64,000 nucleotides of DNA from Snodgrassella communis (GCF_914768045.1 NZ_CAJZCD010000002.1:62001-126000); one strand, 5' to 3'. Positions 47,928 to 58,385 are shown, numbered from the stretch's first letter. Numbers and translations are program-made. The notes: a model not told the origin generated them from the sequence alone.

Positions 47928-48098
47928 TATGGTGTAAAGAAAATTTCTAAAGAATTGATGTAGCCCGTAATGGCCAGTAACAGTTGATTTTTAAGTTGCT
48001 GTGTACTATTGCAGCTGTTTAGTTTTGGATACTCCTGTTGCATTAATGACTATTTAGCTATATTTTATATAGACAACCGATAATAAAAGGAAATCATA

Positions 48099-48428
48099 AT
48101 GAGTAGTGATTTAATTGTTCATATTGGCGATGGCAACTTTGAGCAAGAAGTTTTACAGGCAGATACCCCAGTATTGCTGGATTTCTGGGCTCCTTGGTGC
48201 GGACCTTGTAAAATGATTGCGCCAATTCTGGATGATTTAGCCCCGGCTTATCAAGGCAAACTGAAAATTGTTAAGCTTAATGTTGATGAAAATCAGGAAA
48301 CGCCGGCTAAATTCAATGTTCGTGGGATACCTACTCTGATGATTTTTAAGGATGGTGCTAGTGTGGCTACGAAAGTAGGAGCCTTAAATAAAGGACAATT
48401 AGAAGCGTTTATTAATGCTTCAATATAA
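48099..48428 (+). CDS. trxA: Thioredoxin
   Basis: A 109-residue cytoplasmic thioredoxin with the active site WCGPC (C34, C37) in LLDFWAPWCGPCKM, the buried Asp in VLLDFW, the cis-Pro region RGIPTLMIFKDG and the C-terminal LEAFINAS helix. It is reduced by TrxB (29.5 kb). The ATG follows AAAGGAA. The order trxA without rho next to it differs from some relatives. Confidence 0.96.
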   Translation: MSSDLIVHIGDGNFEQEVLQADTPVLLDFWAPWCGPCKMIAPILDDLAPAYQGKLKIVKLNVDENQETPAKFNVRGIPTLMIFKDGASVATKVGALNKGQLEAFINASI

Positions 48429-48452
48429 ATATTAGTTTCTCAATTTCATAAG

Positions 48453-48524
48453 TGCCCTCAAGCTGGCAGTGATTATAAAATTTTGAATTTAGATTTTATG
48501 ATTTATGCTGTCTGCTATGAGGGC
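48453..48524 (+). terminator. Long hairpin downstream of trxA
   Basis: TGCCCTCA (48453-48460) pairs with TGAGGGCA (48518-48525), with AGC/GCT and an AT-rich dyad (AAAATTT/AATTTAGATTTT) further inside. The U-tract after it is weak (TTGTTTG). It may be a terminator or a structured 3' UTR. Confidence 0.5.
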
Positions 48525-48529
48525 ATTGT

Positions 48530-49128
48530 TTGTTCATTATAATCAAAATCTAATCTCTCTGAGTATTTCTATATTGCCTAATTATGCTAAACCGTTTTCA
48601 GACAGATTTTACATTTCAAGATTTGTATCAGTTTACGAAATAGACTTAAAGTAACCTAAATTGAGATCTGCTAACTCTTATAATTTTTCATCCTAGCTTG
48701 CTTTTGATTGCCATCAGACGACAATATAAATAATTATAATTCTGCTTGGTTGATGCTTTGATTGTAAATCTGGTAGTTAAATGAAATTATTATTAATAAT
48801 AATAAATTAAGTGGATAATATTATTGGTAATAATATAATCTTATGATTATATGTAAATATATTGTAAGCAAAAAATAAGATATTCAGTAAAATAAAGTTT
48901 TTTTGTAAAATTAATAAAAAAATTTATTAGCATGGTATTTTAAAGTCATAAAAAATTTCTGATAGTACCGAAATTGAAATATTTTTTAATTTTGTTGTTT
49001 AAAATATTGTAATTTAGGCGTATTGTGTTAAATGTGAGTTAGTAGTGACTTTATTGAACACGTCTCTCCGGTTTTGCTAGAATGATTTTGTGAAATTTCA
49101 TTCGGAATTAAACGAAAGCGAGTACGCT
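48530..49128. other. Very AT-rich intergenic region before the MFS gene
   Basis: About 600 bases, among the most AT-rich in the window, with no gene recognised. It contains overlapping hairpins: ATATTATT-GGT-AATAATAT (48818-48836) and ATATAATC-TTAT-GATTATAT (48833-48852), which share four bases and cannot both form fully. The MFS promoter probably lies near the right end. Confidence 0.5.
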
Positions 49129-50394
49129 ATGAATCATGAATCCAAGTTGTCTGTATCTACTCCCGGTGGCAATCAATCCAGTGCATTGAATAAAACATTT
49201 GTAATTGCCTGGCTTATCTGCGCCATTTTCTATTTTGTCCAATATGCATTGCGTTCTGCACCAAGTATTATGCAGAGCGAAATGATCGCCACTTTGAGGA
49301 TTTCTAAAGTGGAAATGGCTGCAATTATTGGTCTGTATTTCTATTCTTATGCTTTCTTTGCGTTGGTTTCAGGCGTTTTGCTTGATCGGATCGGACCACG
49401 TTTTACAGCATCATTAGGTATTATTCTGGTAGTTGCTGGCTGTATACTTTTCTGTACTGGTACTGTTATCACTGCTCAATCTGGCCGTTTCTTGCAAGGT
49501 GCTGGTTCTGGGCTGGCCTTTACTAGTGCTGTGTTTCTGGCAACTCGTGGTTTCCCAAAGAAATGGTTGGCCACTGCTGTAGGCATGACACAGTGCTTTG
49601 GTATGCTCGGTGGTTTTATGGGACAGGCTGTAGTATCACCGATTATTAAACATCAGATAATGGGCTGGCAAACATTCTGGATGGTGGCGGCCGGCGTTTT
49701 GGCTGTGATATTTTTTGCTTCTGTAATCATCACGCCACGCACTCGAGAAGGGAAAATTGATTGGACTGGTTTAAGTCATCCTTATCTTGTGGTATTGAAA
49801 AACCCGCAATCTTATATTTGTGCTTTCATTGGTGCCATGATGTTTATGCCTACTAATGTCGGCAATATTGCCTGGGGTAATCAGTTTTTGCAGGAAGGTT
49901 TGGGTTCCGGTACTGATACTGCTTTGCGTTTGGCCATGGTTCCACTGGGCTGGGTAATTGGCTGTCCCATTCTGGGCTATTTATCCGATGTGATTGGCCG
50001 TCGTAAGCCTGTTGTTATGGGCAGTATAATTGCAATGGGTATTACTGGCGGTTTTATTGTTTATCTGCCTGAAGTTATGCCACCTTATATAATGGGTTTA
50101 CTATTTGGTGTTGCCTCTGGAGCAGCAATGATTCCTTACACCATGATTAAAGAAGTTAATCCTGATGAAGTGAAGGGTACAGCTACAGGTGTGATTAACT
50201 TCTTTGTGTTTGTGATCAGTGCGATAATGACCAATCTGTTCAGTTTACTGATAGCGCACTTAGCCAGCGCAGAAGGAGGCCAGCTAAGCCTGAAGATTTT
50301 CCAAACTGCAGACTTTGTTTTTGTTGGTGGTTTGATTCTGGCTTTTATTATGACAATGTTCGTACGCGAAACGGGTAGTAAAGCTAAAGCTTAA
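49129..50394 (+). CDS. Major facilitator superfamily transporter
   Basis: A 421-residue inner-membrane transporter with 12 predicted helices. MFS motif A is present twice (SGVLLDRIGPRF between TM2 and TM3, and GYLSDVIGRRKPV in the C-terminal half). The N-terminus NHESKLSVST... is cytoplasmic. It is closest in feel to the organic-acid or sugar-acid MFS porters, but the substrate cannot be determined. The ATG at 49129 is preferred over the GTG at 49090. A long regulatory-looking gap precedes it, and a strong terminator follows. Confidence 0.88.
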   Translation: MNHESKLSVSTPGGNQSSALNKTFVIAWLICAIFYFVQYALRSAPSIMQSEMIATLRISKVEMAAIIGLYFYSYAFFALVSGVLLDRIGPRFTASLGIILVVAGCILFCTGTVITAQSGRFLQGAGSGLAFTSAVFLATRGFPKKWLATAVGMTQCFGMLGGFMGQAVVSPIIKHQIMGWQTFWMVAAGVLAVIFFASVIITPRTREGKIDWTGLSHPYLVVLKNPQSYICAFIGAMMFMPTNVGNIAWGNQFLQEGLGSGTDTALRLAMVPLGWVIGCPILGYLSDVIGRRKPVVMGSIIAMGITGGFIVYLPEVMPPYIMGLLFGVASGAAMIPYTMIKEVNPDEVKGTATGVINFFVFVISAIMTNLFSLLIAHLASAEGGQLSLKIFQTADFVFVGGLILAFIMTMFVRETGSKAKA

Positions 50395-50402
50395 ATTGTC
50401 TA

Positions 50403-50466
50403 AACTGGTTTTTTAACCAGTGTGCAAATTAACCAAACGGCTACTTTAAGTAGCCGTTTGTGGTTT
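50403..50466. terminator. Tandem hairpins between the MFS and phosphohexomutase genes
   Basis: First AACTGGTT-TTTT-AACCAGT (50403-50421), then CAAACGGCTAC (50434-50444), loop TTTAA, GTAGCCGTTTG (50450-50460), and TGGTTTT. The second stem is 11 bp and perfect and can serve both convergent genes. Confidence 0.85.
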
Positions 50467-50513
50467 TAGTGCAAATCAGATACTGCATCTGATGCCAAAT
50501 TCAATTTACACAT

Positions 50514-51902
50514 TTAATTCCAGCTTAAATCCGGATTTTGTGAAATTACAGCTTTGAATTGAGCTATGATATTGTCTAAAGCTTGCTGGTTGTCTGCCTC
50601 AAATCGTAATACCAACACAGGGGTAGTATTAGAAGCGCGCATTAGCCCAAATCCATCTTTAAATTCCACTCTTAGACCATCAATGGTGATGCGTTCAACT
50701 TCATCATTAAACTGAGCATTTTGTGCCAGACTGGCGATAATTTCGTGCCCTGATTGTCCCGCAGGAACGGCAATGTTTAATTCAGGTGTAGATATGCCTT
50801 CAGGCAAATCATTTAAAACTGCTGATGGATTTTCACTTGCAGACAAAATTTCCAGTAAACGGGCACCGGCATACAAGCCATCGTCAAAACCTAACCAGCG
50901 TTCTTTAAAAAATACGTGACCGCTCATTTCACCAGCCAGCAGTGCACCATGTTCCTTGATTGCGGCTTTAATGAAACTGTGGCCGGTTTTACTCATGATG
51001 GATTCGCCACCATGCTGCTCAATCCATGGTTTGAGTAATCGAGTAGATTTAACGTCATAAATAACTTTTGCTTTAGGATTGCGTGCCAATACATCTGCTG
51101 CAAATAGCATCAGCTGGCGGTCGGGATAAATAATCTGCCCATCTTTGGTTACTACGCCCAGACGATCACCATCGCCATCAAAAGCCATACCGATTTCTGC
51201 ATCACTATTCTGTAAGGCCTGAATTAAATCCTGTAGATTGGCTGGCTTAGCCGGATCAGGGTGGTGATTGGGGAAATTGCCATCTACTTCACAAAATAAT
51301 TCTGTTACTTCACAGTCCAAAGCACGATATAAATCTCCAGCATAAGCGCCGGCTACTCCATTGCCTGCATCTATTACAATTTTCATTGGCCGTTTAAGCT
51401 GAACATGATTGGCAATATAATTAATGTATTCAGATGCGATGGGTAGGGAAACCACGCTTCCGCTATGTTCGACGGAGGAGGCCAACTGACCGGATTCGAT
51501 AATTTTGCGTAATGTCTGAATATCGTCACCAGCAAGAGTAGTTCCAGCTAACATCATTTTAAAGCCATTGTAATCAGGTGGATTATGGCTACCTGTAATC
51601 ATGATACCACTACCCTGACAATGCTCAATCGCCGCAAAATACAGCATTGGTGTAGCAACCATACCTACATCAATTACATTAATTCCACAGGCGCTAATAC
51701 CCTGAATCAGACTGGTTGCCAGAATCGGGCCTGACAGGCGGCCATCGCGGCCAATAGCAATCTGGTCGATTCCCTTGCTGAGAGCTACGGTAGCAATGGC
51801 GCGGCCAATCAGCTCGGCTGTATCTTTGTTTAATGAAACATCCACAATGCCACGGATATCATATGCTTTAAATATGCTGGCATCAATCTGTTTTGAGGTC
51901 AT
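50514..51902 (-). CDS. Phosphomannomutase/phosphoglucomutase
   Basis: Alpha-D-phosphohexomutase that interconverts 1- and 6-phosphates of mannose or glucose for envelope sugars. The 462 residues show the N-terminal FKAYDIRGIVDVSLN, the phosphoserine loop GIMITGSHNPPDYNGFKMM, the Mg2+ site AFDGDGDRLGVV, the sugar-binding loop GEMSGHVFF, and the C-terminal phosphate-binding loop RASNTTPVLVLRFE. This is the AlgC/ManB branch. Monocistronic. Confidence 0.93.
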   Translation of the reverse strand: MTSKQIDASIFKAYDIRGIVDVSLNKDTAELIGRAIATVALSKGIDQIAIGRDGRLSGPILATSLIQGISACGINVIDVGMVATPMLYFAAIEHCQGSGIMITGSHNPPDYNGFKMMLAGTTLAGDDIQTLRKIIESGQLASSVEHSGSVVSLPIASEYINYIANHVQLKRPMKIVIDAGNGVAGAYAGDLYRALDCEVTELFCEVDGNFPNHHPDPAKPANLQDLIQALQNSDAEIGMAFDGDGDRLGVVTKDGQIIYPDRQLMLFAADVLARNPKAKVIYDVKSTRLLKPWIEQHGGESIMSKTGHSFIKAAIKEHGALLAGEMSGHVFFKERWLGFDDGLYAGARLLEILSASENPSAVLNDLPEGISTPELNIAVPAGQSGHEIIASLAQNAQFNDEVERITIDGLRVEFKDGFGLMRASNTTPVLVLRFEADNQQALDNIIAQFKAVISQNPDLSWN

Positions 51903-51971
51903 GAATAATTTCCTTGGTTGTTCTTGTATTTGGTTAAATTTTAAAGATAAGGCTATCTGTTTACAGATGAA

Positions 51972-53012
51972 TTAGGCTTTAGTGCTGGGAGCAGGTAAGC
52001 CAAAATGGCTGTAGCTTAATTCCGTAGCCATTCGTCCTCGTGGTGTTCTCTGTAAGAAACCCTGCTGAATTAAATAGGGTTCGATAACATCTTCGATGGT
52101 ATCAGTTGATTCGCCAATTGCTGCTGCAATGTTATCCAGACCAACAGGACCACCTGCAAATTTATATAGAATGGCTTCCAGATACTTGCAGTCCATAACA
52201 TCTAGCCCGGATTGATCAATATCTAACATTTTTAATGCCGCATCTGCTACTTCGGCATTGATCTGACCTTGGTATTTTACTTCGGCATAATCACGTACAC
52301 GTCGTAACAGGCGATTGGCGATACGTGGCGTCCCCCGGCTGCGTCTGGCAATTTCAGCTGCACCGGTGTTGTCAATTTGTAATTTTAGCAGTTGGGCGGA
52401 GCGGGCAACAATAGTAGTTAAATCGGTGTTATTGTAGAATTCCAGACGTGAGACTATGCCAAAGCGGTCTCGCAATGGATTGGTTAGCATACCTGCTCGA
52501 GTGGTAGCGCCGACGAGAGTAAAAGGCGGGAGATCGATTTTGACCGAGCGCGCTGCGGGGCCTTCTCCAATCATGATATCTAACTGGTAATCTTCCAAAG
52601 CTGGGTACAATATTTCTTCTACTACCGGATTGAGGCGATGAATTTCATCTATAAAAAGAACGTCATGTGGCTCAAGATTGGTAAGCAGTGCAGCCAGATC
52701 TCCAGCTCGTTCGAGTACCGGCCCAGATGTCTGGCGCAGATTAACGCCAAGTTCATGAGCAATGATATGAGCCAGAGTAGTCTTGCCCAGACCAGGAGGG
52801 CCAAATAATAAGGTATGATCCAGAGCTTCACGCCGTATTTTCGCAGCCTGAATAAAGATAGAAAGCTGTTCTTTGGTCTTATGCTGTCCAATATAGTCTG
52901 TCAGCGCGCGCGGGCGCAAGGCGCGTTCCAGCTGTTCCTCCTGTGCTGAGGTAGTTTGCGGGCTGATGACACGTTGTGGCTGTGCACCTGAAAGTTGGTC
53001 TGTTTGTAGCAT
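51972..53012 (-). CDS. ruvB: Holliday junction branch migration helicase RuvB
   Basis: AAA+ motor of the RuvAB branch-migration complex. The 346 residues contain the RuvB N-terminus ([23 protein letters not shown]), Walker [10 protein letters not shown] (71-79), Walker [13 protein letters not shown], sensor-1 [19 protein letters not shown], and the winged-helix C-terminus with [29 protein letters not shown]. ruvA and ruvC are not adjacent. Confidence 0.97.
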   Translation of the reverse strand: MLQTDQLSGAQPQRVISPQTTSAQEEQLERALRPRALTDYIGQHKTKEQLSIFIQAAKIRREALDHTLLFGPPGLGKTTLAHIIAHELGVNLRQTSGPVLERAGDLAALLTNLEPHDVLFIDEIHRLNPVVEEILYPALEDYQLDIMIGEGPAARSVKIDLPPFTLVGATTRAGMLTNPLRDRFGIVSRLEFYNNTDLTTIVARSAQLLKLQIDNTGAAEIARRSRGTPRIANRLLRRVRDYAEVKYQGQINAEVADAALKMLDIDQSGLDVMDCKYLEAILYKFAGGPVGLDNIAAAIGESTDTIEDVIEPYLIQQGFLQRTPRGRMATELSYSHFGLPAPSTKA

Positions 53013-53093
53013 GGCTAAATAAAAAAAACAAATTATATCAATAACGGCTTTAGGTCAGAGTAAATAGAAAACAGACTGGGTAAAGTTCTGATT

Positions 53094-54407
53094 TTAAATA
53101 GGTGTGCACATGCCAGTAAAAGCTTTGAAATATTCGGGGAAAGTTTTATTGACACATTGTGGATCATCTATATAGACGGAAGTGCCCAGCAGGCTGACAA
53201 GTGAAAAACACATGGCCATTCTATGATCGTCATAGGTATGGATGTGGACGTCGGCCTGCAATTTTGCAGGAGGCGTAATACTGATACTGTCCTCAGTGGC
53301 CATAACATGAGCACCAAGTTTGCGTAATTCAGTAGTCATGGCTTCGATGCGGTCAGTTTCTTTAACGCGCCAGCTGGCAATATTGCGAATATGACACGTT
53401 TCTTTACAGGCCAGAGCCACAATGGCAAGAGTCATAGCTGCATCCGGAATATGATTGGCATCGATATCGAAGGGCTGAATAGGCTGATCAGAGCAACGTG
53501 ATATCTCAATAAACTGTTCACCCCAGTGTACATGTGCACCAATTTTTTCCAACTCGTGTATAAAGGCAATATCACCCTGAATGCTGTGGGCGTCAATACC
53601 ATTAACACGAATAGATTTACCAGATATTAGTCCGGCAGCAAGGAAGTATGAAGCACTGGATGCATCACCTTCTACAAAAATTTGTGCAGGCGCATGATAG
53701 TGCTGCCCAGCAGGCAGCTGAAATGTCTGAAAATCTTTGTGTTTAACCTGAATACCAAATTGTTCAAGCAGCTTTAAGGTAATAGTAATGTAGGGTTTGG
53801 ATATAAGTTCGCCACAGACATCAATGGTGTAAGCTTTTCCGGTTAACGGTAAAGCCATTAACAGTGCGGTTAAAAACTGGCTTGATACATTACCTTTAAT
53901 GTTGATATGGTTATTTCTGTTTTGCTGGGTAGGATAAATTTGTAAGGGTGGAAAACCGGTCTGCCCCTTATATTCGATTACTGCTCCGGCTAATTGCAGA
54001 GCTTCAACGAGGTCACCAATAGGGCGTTCATGCATACGTGCCACGCCGTGTAAATAATATTCTCCTCCCAGTATGGCCAGTACGGCAGTTAAAGGCCTGA
54101 ATGCTGTGCCTGCATTACCAAGGAATAAATCTGCCTGCTGTTGTGGGAACTTACCTTTGCACCCGTATACTCTGATATGTAAGCCCGATTTTTTATCTTC
54201 AGCAGCTAAATATTCAAATTTGACGCCAAGGCTCTTTAATGCTTTCAGCATGTAATGTGTATCATCTGAATCAAGTAAATCATGAATTTCACTTGTATTC
54301 TCAGCTAGTGCTGCTAGGAGCAAAATACGATTGCTGATGCTTTTTGAACCGGGTAAATTGATACTGGCTGAATGACAAATACTGGCTTTTAAATGCAGGG
54401 TATTCAT
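53094..54407 (-). CDS. aroA: 3-phosphoshikimate 1-carboxyvinyltransferase (EPSP synthase)
   Basis: Shikimate-pathway enzyme that joins PEP and shikimate 3-phosphate. The 437 residues are two inverse alpha/beta domains. Marks: [68 protein letters not shown], and KETDRIEAM near the C-terminus. The [10 protein letters not shown] loop is the class I type. The start at 54407 (MNTLHLKA) is preferred; 58 upstream codons in the same frame look like intergenic DNA. Confidence 0.95.
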   Translation of the reverse strand: MNTLHLKASICHSASINLPGSKSISNRILLLAALAENTSEIHDLLDSDDTHYMLKALKSLGVKFEYLAAEDKKSGLHIRVYGCKGKFPQQQADLFLGNAGTAFRPLTAVLAILGGEYYLHGVARMHERPIGDLVEALQLAGAVIEYKGQTGFPPLQIYPTQQNRNNHINIKGNVSSQFLTALLMALPLTGKAYTIDVCGELISKPYITITLKLLEQFGIQVKHKDFQTFQLPAGQHYHAPAQIFVEGDASSASYFLAAGLISGKSIRVNGIDAHSIQGDIAFIHELEKIGAHVHWGEQFIEISRCSDQPIQPFDIDANHIPDAAMTLAIVALACKETCHIRNIASWRVKETDRIEAMTTELRKLGAHVMATEDSISITPPAKLQADVHIHTYDDHRMAMCFSLVSLLGTSVYIDDPQCVNKTFPEYFKAFTGMCTPI

Positions 54408-54601
54408 GCTGATATTGGCTAATTTCAAAGATTTGGCTGGAAGTTTATCAGTTAATTGTGCTACAGGATATCTATATATGCAGTGATTTTGACATGTATA
54501 AACAGAAAAGTGCGCAAACAAACTATAAATAAAGTATATATAAATCAGGTAATCAATTGTAACCTTAAGTATAATAGTCAATATATTAATATTTTAATGT
54601 G

Positions 54602-55228
54602 ATGGCTATGAAAATGAATCTTGACTGGCGCTGGTCTAAGTTCAGTACAGTCTGGCTATTAATGATATTGTTTGTACCTTGGGTGCAGAGATTACATATC
54701 AATCCTGATTGGGTGATATTTATTGAACAGGGGCAAACCTTTTTCTTACTATTTTGCTTTGTGTTTACCCTCTTATCAACTTTATATAGTAGATTAACTG
54801 GCGAAGAAAGAGCATTCTGGTTGTGGGCATCATTATGGTGGCTGGTATTGCTGGGACGTGATCAAAACTGGGGCAGACAAACTTTTTCTGGTTATTCGCA
54901 CGCGTTCTATCATGGTATAGCGGCAGTATTGATTCTGGGGCTGATATTAATGTTGTTGTGGCCACGTTTGCGTGCCGGCATCAAATATTACTATCACCAG
55001 CCTTTTCCTGCATGGAATTTCCTGCTGGCTGCTACAGGCTTTTTATTGGCTGATGCAGTAGAACGTGGCCGCTGGATTGCACATTTTATTCTGTATAATC
55101 CTATTTATGATGATATGCTGGAAGAATTATATGAATGTCCCTTTATATTGGCTTTGTTTACTATATCAGCTGCGTTGCAATGGCGAACAATAATTGGTTC
55201 GGATAGGAAAATTATTAAAGCAAGTTGA
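54602..55228 (+). CDS. Integral membrane protein of unknown function
   Basis: A 208-residue protein with five or six predicted hydrophobic segments. Distinct conserved-looking motifs are WLVLLGRDQNWGRQTFSGYSHAF and ATGFLLADAVERGRW, plus MLEELYECPFILALF near the end. I do not recognise a named family. The GTG at 54599 and ATG at 54602 are equivalent starts. It lies between aroA (divergent) and cmk on the same strand as cmk. Confidence 0.7.
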   Translation: MAMKMNLDWRWSKFSTVWLLMILFVPWVQRLHINPDWVIFIEQGQTFFLLFCFVFTLLSTLYSRLTGEERAFWLWASLWWLVLLGRDQNWGRQTFSGYSHAFYHGIAAVLILGLILMLLWPRLRAGIKYYYHQPFPAWNFLLAATGFLLADAVERGRWIAHFILYNPIYDDMLEELYECPFILALFTISAALQWRTIIGSDRKIIKAS

Positions 55229-55388
55229 AGCACGTTAAATTACGGTATTGGCTAAAAATGGAATTCTGGCCTTCTGATGTTGAAAGTGAGATTGGTGGTT
55301 TATTAATTTTACTAATTATGACTAGAGCAAATTTTCTGCTTTAAAATATAAAAATATCAGTCAGTTATTGCTTGAGGATAAATTTCAG

Positions 55389-55394
55389 TATAAT
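55389..55394 (+). promoter_or_regulatory. Possible -10 element of cmk
   Basis: TATAAT at 55389-55394, 30 bases before the cmk ATG. The best -35 (TTGCTT) has a 15-base spacer; TTATTG has 18. Only moderate support. Confidence 0.45.
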
Positions 55395-55423
55395 GTGCAG
55401 AAAATTTTGTGAAAAGGTAAGAT

Positions 55424-56098
55424 ATGGCTGTGTCGCAATCTGAGCCACGAATGAAAGTAATTGCTATTGATGGCCCCAGTGCTTCCGGTAAAGGAACAGT
55501 GGCTGCACAAGTAGCCGCTATTTTGAACAGGGACTATCTGGATTCCGGTGCACTTTATCGATTAACTGCCTTATATGCTAGTCAACAGAATATTGACTGG
55601 GATAATGAACATGAGATTGCTACACTAGCGTATAAATTACCAGTGATTTTCAGCACAGATTCCATTTTATTGAATGGTATGGATGTAACAGCTGCTATTC
55701 GCACGGAAAACATTGGCATGGGCGCTTCGGCTATTGCTGCTTTACCGGCGGTGCGGACGGCGCTATTACAACGCCAAAGAGATTTTTTAGCGCCACGAGG
55801 GTTGGTAGCTGATGGGCGGGATATGGCTTCAGTAGTGTTTCCGCAAGCAGAACTCAAAATATTTCTTACTGCCAGTGCACCAATACGGGCTCAACGACGT
55901 GCCTTACAACTGGGCTTAGCTACTGATGGAGCAGATTATCAGCGGATACTTACTGATATTGAAAAACGGGATCAGGCTGATCGCTCCCGTGCGGTAGCCC
56001 CTCTTAAACCTGCCAATGATGCAATAATCCTCGATACCTCTTCGCTTAACATTAAAGAAAGTGTAGAAAAAGTGCTTGATTGGTATCGAAAAATCTAA
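55424..56098 (+). CDS. cmk: Cytidylate kinase
   Basis: Phosphorylates CMP and dCMP. The 224 residues begin with the P-loop AIDGPSASGKGT (about 14-25), followed by YLDSGALYRLTAL, RTENIGMGASAIAALPAVR, VADGRDMASVVFP and DIEKRDQADRSRAVAPL (substrate-specific insert and lid Arg). It heads the widely conserved cmk-rpsA-ihfB block. The ATG has AAAAGG before it. Confidence 0.95.
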   Translation: MAVSQSEPRMKVIAIDGPSASGKGTVAAQVAAILNRDYLDSGALYRLTALYASQQNIDWDNEHEIATLAYKLPVIFSTDSILLNGMDVTAAIRTENIGMGASAIAALPAVRTALLQRQRDFLAPRGLVADGRDMASVVFPQAELKIFLTASAPIRAQRRALQLGLATDGADYQRILTDIEKRDQADRSRAVAPLKPANDAIILDTSSLNIKESVEKVLDWYRKI

Positions 56099-56203
56099 AA
56101 ATAGGTTACAATTCTGGACTTTTGTGTATGGGTGTTCTGTATTCTTGCTATGTTTGAAGGATATGAACCCTGTGCCAAATAATTGTTTTCATGTTTTTTT
56201 ATG

Positions 56204-56302
56204 CTGATGTATTGGTAATTTGCATCAGTAGATTTTAGTATTGCTGGCACAGTCAGGGTGTGCCGGTTTTGATTAACTAACTTCCGTATCCCCTGACGAT
56301 AC
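56204..56302 (+). promoter_or_regulatory. Structured rpsA leader with complementary hairpin loops
   Basis: Three hairpins lie in the 224-base gap before rpsA. Stem 1: CTGATG (56204-56209)/CATCAG (56223-56228). Stem 2: GGCACA (56246-56251), loop GTCAGGG, TGTGCC (56259-56264). Stem 3: GTATC (56286-56290), loop CCCTGAC, GATAC (56298-56302), 20 bases before the start codon. Loops 2 and 3 are perfectly complementary over all seven bases, so they can kiss. Ribosomal protein S1 represses its own mRNA in E. coli; this could be the corresponding control element. No protein-free proof is possible from sequence. Confidence 0.6.
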
Positions 56303-56322
56303 TTGTTTGAGAATATAAATAT

Positions 56323-58005
56323 ATGACTATGGAAAATTTTGCCCAGTTGCTGGAAGAAAGCTTCACCTTGCAAGAGATGAATCCCGGCGAAGTCATTACC
56401 GCAGAAGTTGTTGCCATAGACAATAATTTCGTCACTGTGAATGCCGGTCTGAAATCAGAATCCCTGATTGAGGTGAGCGAATTCAAAAATGCAGCGGGCG
56501 AGATTGAAGTTAAAGTTGGCGATTTTGTCACTGTAACTATTGAATCTGTGGAAAATGGTTTTGGTGAAACTAAACTGTCACGTGAAAAAGCCAAACGTGC
56601 AGCTGACTGGATCAAGCTGGAAGAAGCCATGGAAAATGGTGAAATTCTGTCAGGTGTGATCAATGGTAAGGTTAAAGGCGGCCTGACTGTAATGATCAAC
56701 AGCATTCGTGCATTCCTGCCTGGTTCACTGGTAGATGTACGTCCGGTTAAAGACACCTCTCACTTTGAAGGCAAGGAAATTGAATTCAAAGTAATCAAAC
56801 TGGATAAGCGTCGTAATAATGTTGTGGTTTCCCGCCGTGCAGTGCTGGAAGAAACATTAGGCGAAGAACGTAAGGCATTGCTGGAAAACCTGAAAGAAGG
56901 TTCAGTAGTGAAAGGTATTGTGAAAAACATTACCGATTATGGTGCCTTCGTTGATCTGGGCGGTATTGATGGTTTACTGCACATCACTGATCTGGCATGG
57001 CGTCGCGTTAAACATCCAAGTGAAGTACTGGAAGTTGGCCAGGAAGTAGAAGCCAAAGTATTGAAATTTGATCAGGAACGCAGCCGTGTTTCTTTAGGTC
57101 TGAAACAATTAGGCGAAGATCCATGGAATGGTCTGGCTCGTCGTTATCCGCAAGGTACCCGTCTGTTTGGTAAAGTAACCAATCTGACTGACTACGGTGC
57201 GTTTGTGGAAATCGAACAGGGCATTGAAGGTCTGGTACACGTTTCAGAAATGGACTGGACTAACAAGAATGTTCATCCAAGCAAAGTAGTTCAGATGGGT
57301 GATGAAGTAGAAGTGATGATTCTGGAAATTGATGAGGATCGTCGCCGCATTTCTCTGGGCATGAAACAGTGTCAAGCCAATCCATGGCAGGAATTCGAAT
57401 CCAATCATGAAAAAGGCGAAAAAATCAAAGGCGTGGTGAAATCTATCACTGATTTTGGTGTCTTTGTAGGCTTGCCTGGTGGTATTGATGGTCTGGTGCA
57501 TCTGTCTGATCTGTCATGGAGTGATGGCGGTGAAGAAGCTGTACGTCAGTTCAAGAAAGGTGAAGAGGTTGAAGCCGTAGTCTTGGCCATTGATGTTGAT
57601 AAAGAACGCATTTCTCTTGGCGTGAAACAGCTGGCTGGTGATCCGTTCAGCAATTATGTCAGCGTGAATGACAAGGGCAGCATTGTAACTGGTAAAGTAA
57701 AATCATTGGATGCCAAAGGTGCTGTTATTGCATTGGCTGATGATGTTGAAGGTTATCTGCGTGCATCTGAAGTTTCAAATGATCGTGTTGAGGACATTCG
57801 CAATGCCCTGAAAGAAGGCGATGAAGTTGAAGCTGTGATCACAACTGTAGATCGTAAAAACCGGAATATCAATCTGTCTATCAAAGCTAAAGATGCACAG
57901 GAAAACAGTGCTGCTTTGCGTTCATTATCTGCTAACAATGCCTCTGCCGGTACTACCAGCTTGGGTGATTTGTTAAAAGCAAAATTATCTGGTGAAAGCG
58001 AATAA
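56323..58005 (+). CDS. rpsA: 30S ribosomal protein S1
   Basis: RNA-binding ribosomal protein needed for translation of most mRNAs. The 560 residues carry six S1 (OB-fold) repeats: the two N-terminal ones bind the ribosome, and the later ones show the strong repeat [26 protein letters not shown] and its copies. The length is typical of proteobacterial S1. Its ribosome site is weak (no clear AGGAGG), as is common for rpsA. It is preceded by an elaborate leader and followed six bases on by ihfB. Confidence 0.97.
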   Translation: MTMENFAQLLEESFTLQEMNPGEVITAEVVAIDNNFVTVNAGLKSESLIEVSEFKNAAGEIEVKVGDFVTVTIESVENGFGETKLSREKAKRAADWIKLEEAMENGEILSGVINGKVKGGLTVMINSIRAFLPGSLVDVRPVKDTSHFEGKEIEFKVIKLDKRRNNVVVSRRAVLEETLGEERKALLENLKEGSVVKGIVKNITDYGAFVDLGGIDGLLHITDLAWRRVKHPSEVLEVGQEVEAKVLKFDQERSRVSLGLKQLGEDPWNGLARRYPQGTRLFGKVTNLTDYGAFVEIEQGIEGLVHVSEMDWTNKNVHPSKVVQMGDEVEVMILEIDEDRRRISLGMKQCQANPWQEFESNHEKGEKIKGVVKSITDFGVFVGLPGGIDGLVHLSDLSWSDGGEEAVRQFKKGEEVEAVVLAIDVDKERISLGVKQLAGDPFSNYVSVNDKGSIVTGKVKSLDAKGAVIALADDVEGYLRASEVSNDRVEDIRNALKEGDEVEAVITTVDRKNRNINLSIKAKDAQENSAALRSLSANNASAGTTSLGDLLKAKLSGESE

Positions 58006-58011
58006 GCGGTT

Positions 58012-58329
58012 ATGACGAAGTCGGAGTTAATGATTCGCTTGGCGGAACTATATACTGCTAATAATGATAGTACTGTATTAAACGCTAAAGATGTTGAGCA
58101 AAGTATCAAAATTCTCGTTGATACCATGACTCGTGCTTTAGCTAAAGGCCAGCGAATTGAAATTCGTGGATTTGGTAGCTTTGATTTGAATCATCGCCCA
58201 GCTCGTATTGGCCGTAATCCTAAAACAGGGGAAAAAGTATCGGTACCAGAAAAATATGTACCGCACTTTAAACCTGGTAAGGAGTTACGCGAGCGCGTTG
58301 ATAAATCACTGCCGTCTGCGGATAAATAA
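58012..58329 (+). CDS. ihfB: Integration host factor subunit beta
   Basis: DNA-bending nucleoid protein subunit. The 105 residues show [16 protein letters not shown], the DNA-binding arm [42 protein letters not shown] and the beta-subunit form FGSF. It begins six bases after rpsA, completing cmk-rpsA-ihfB; co-transcription is likely. Confidence 0.96.
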   Translation: MTKSELMIRLAELYTANNDSTVLNAKDVEQSIKILVDTMTRALAKGQRIEIRGFGSFDLNHRPARIGRNPKTGEKVSVPEKYVPHFKPGKELRERVDKSLPSADK

Positions 58330-58354
58330 TATTGTTTTTTTGAGATAGACGTTA

Positions 58355-58385
58355 ACGCCGCAGTTTCTGCGGCGTATTTTTATTT
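58355..58385 (+). terminator. Terminator of the cmk-rpsA-ihfB unit
   Basis: ACGCCGCAG (58355-58363), loop TTT, CTGCGGCGT (58367-58375), then ATTTTTATTTT. Strong GC-rich stem. Confidence 0.95.

Noticed and set aside
53094-54581. Longer aroA frame starting at 54581
   Set aside because: The first 58 codons are AT-rich, unlike AroA, and lie in the divergent promoter region; the family start is at 54407.
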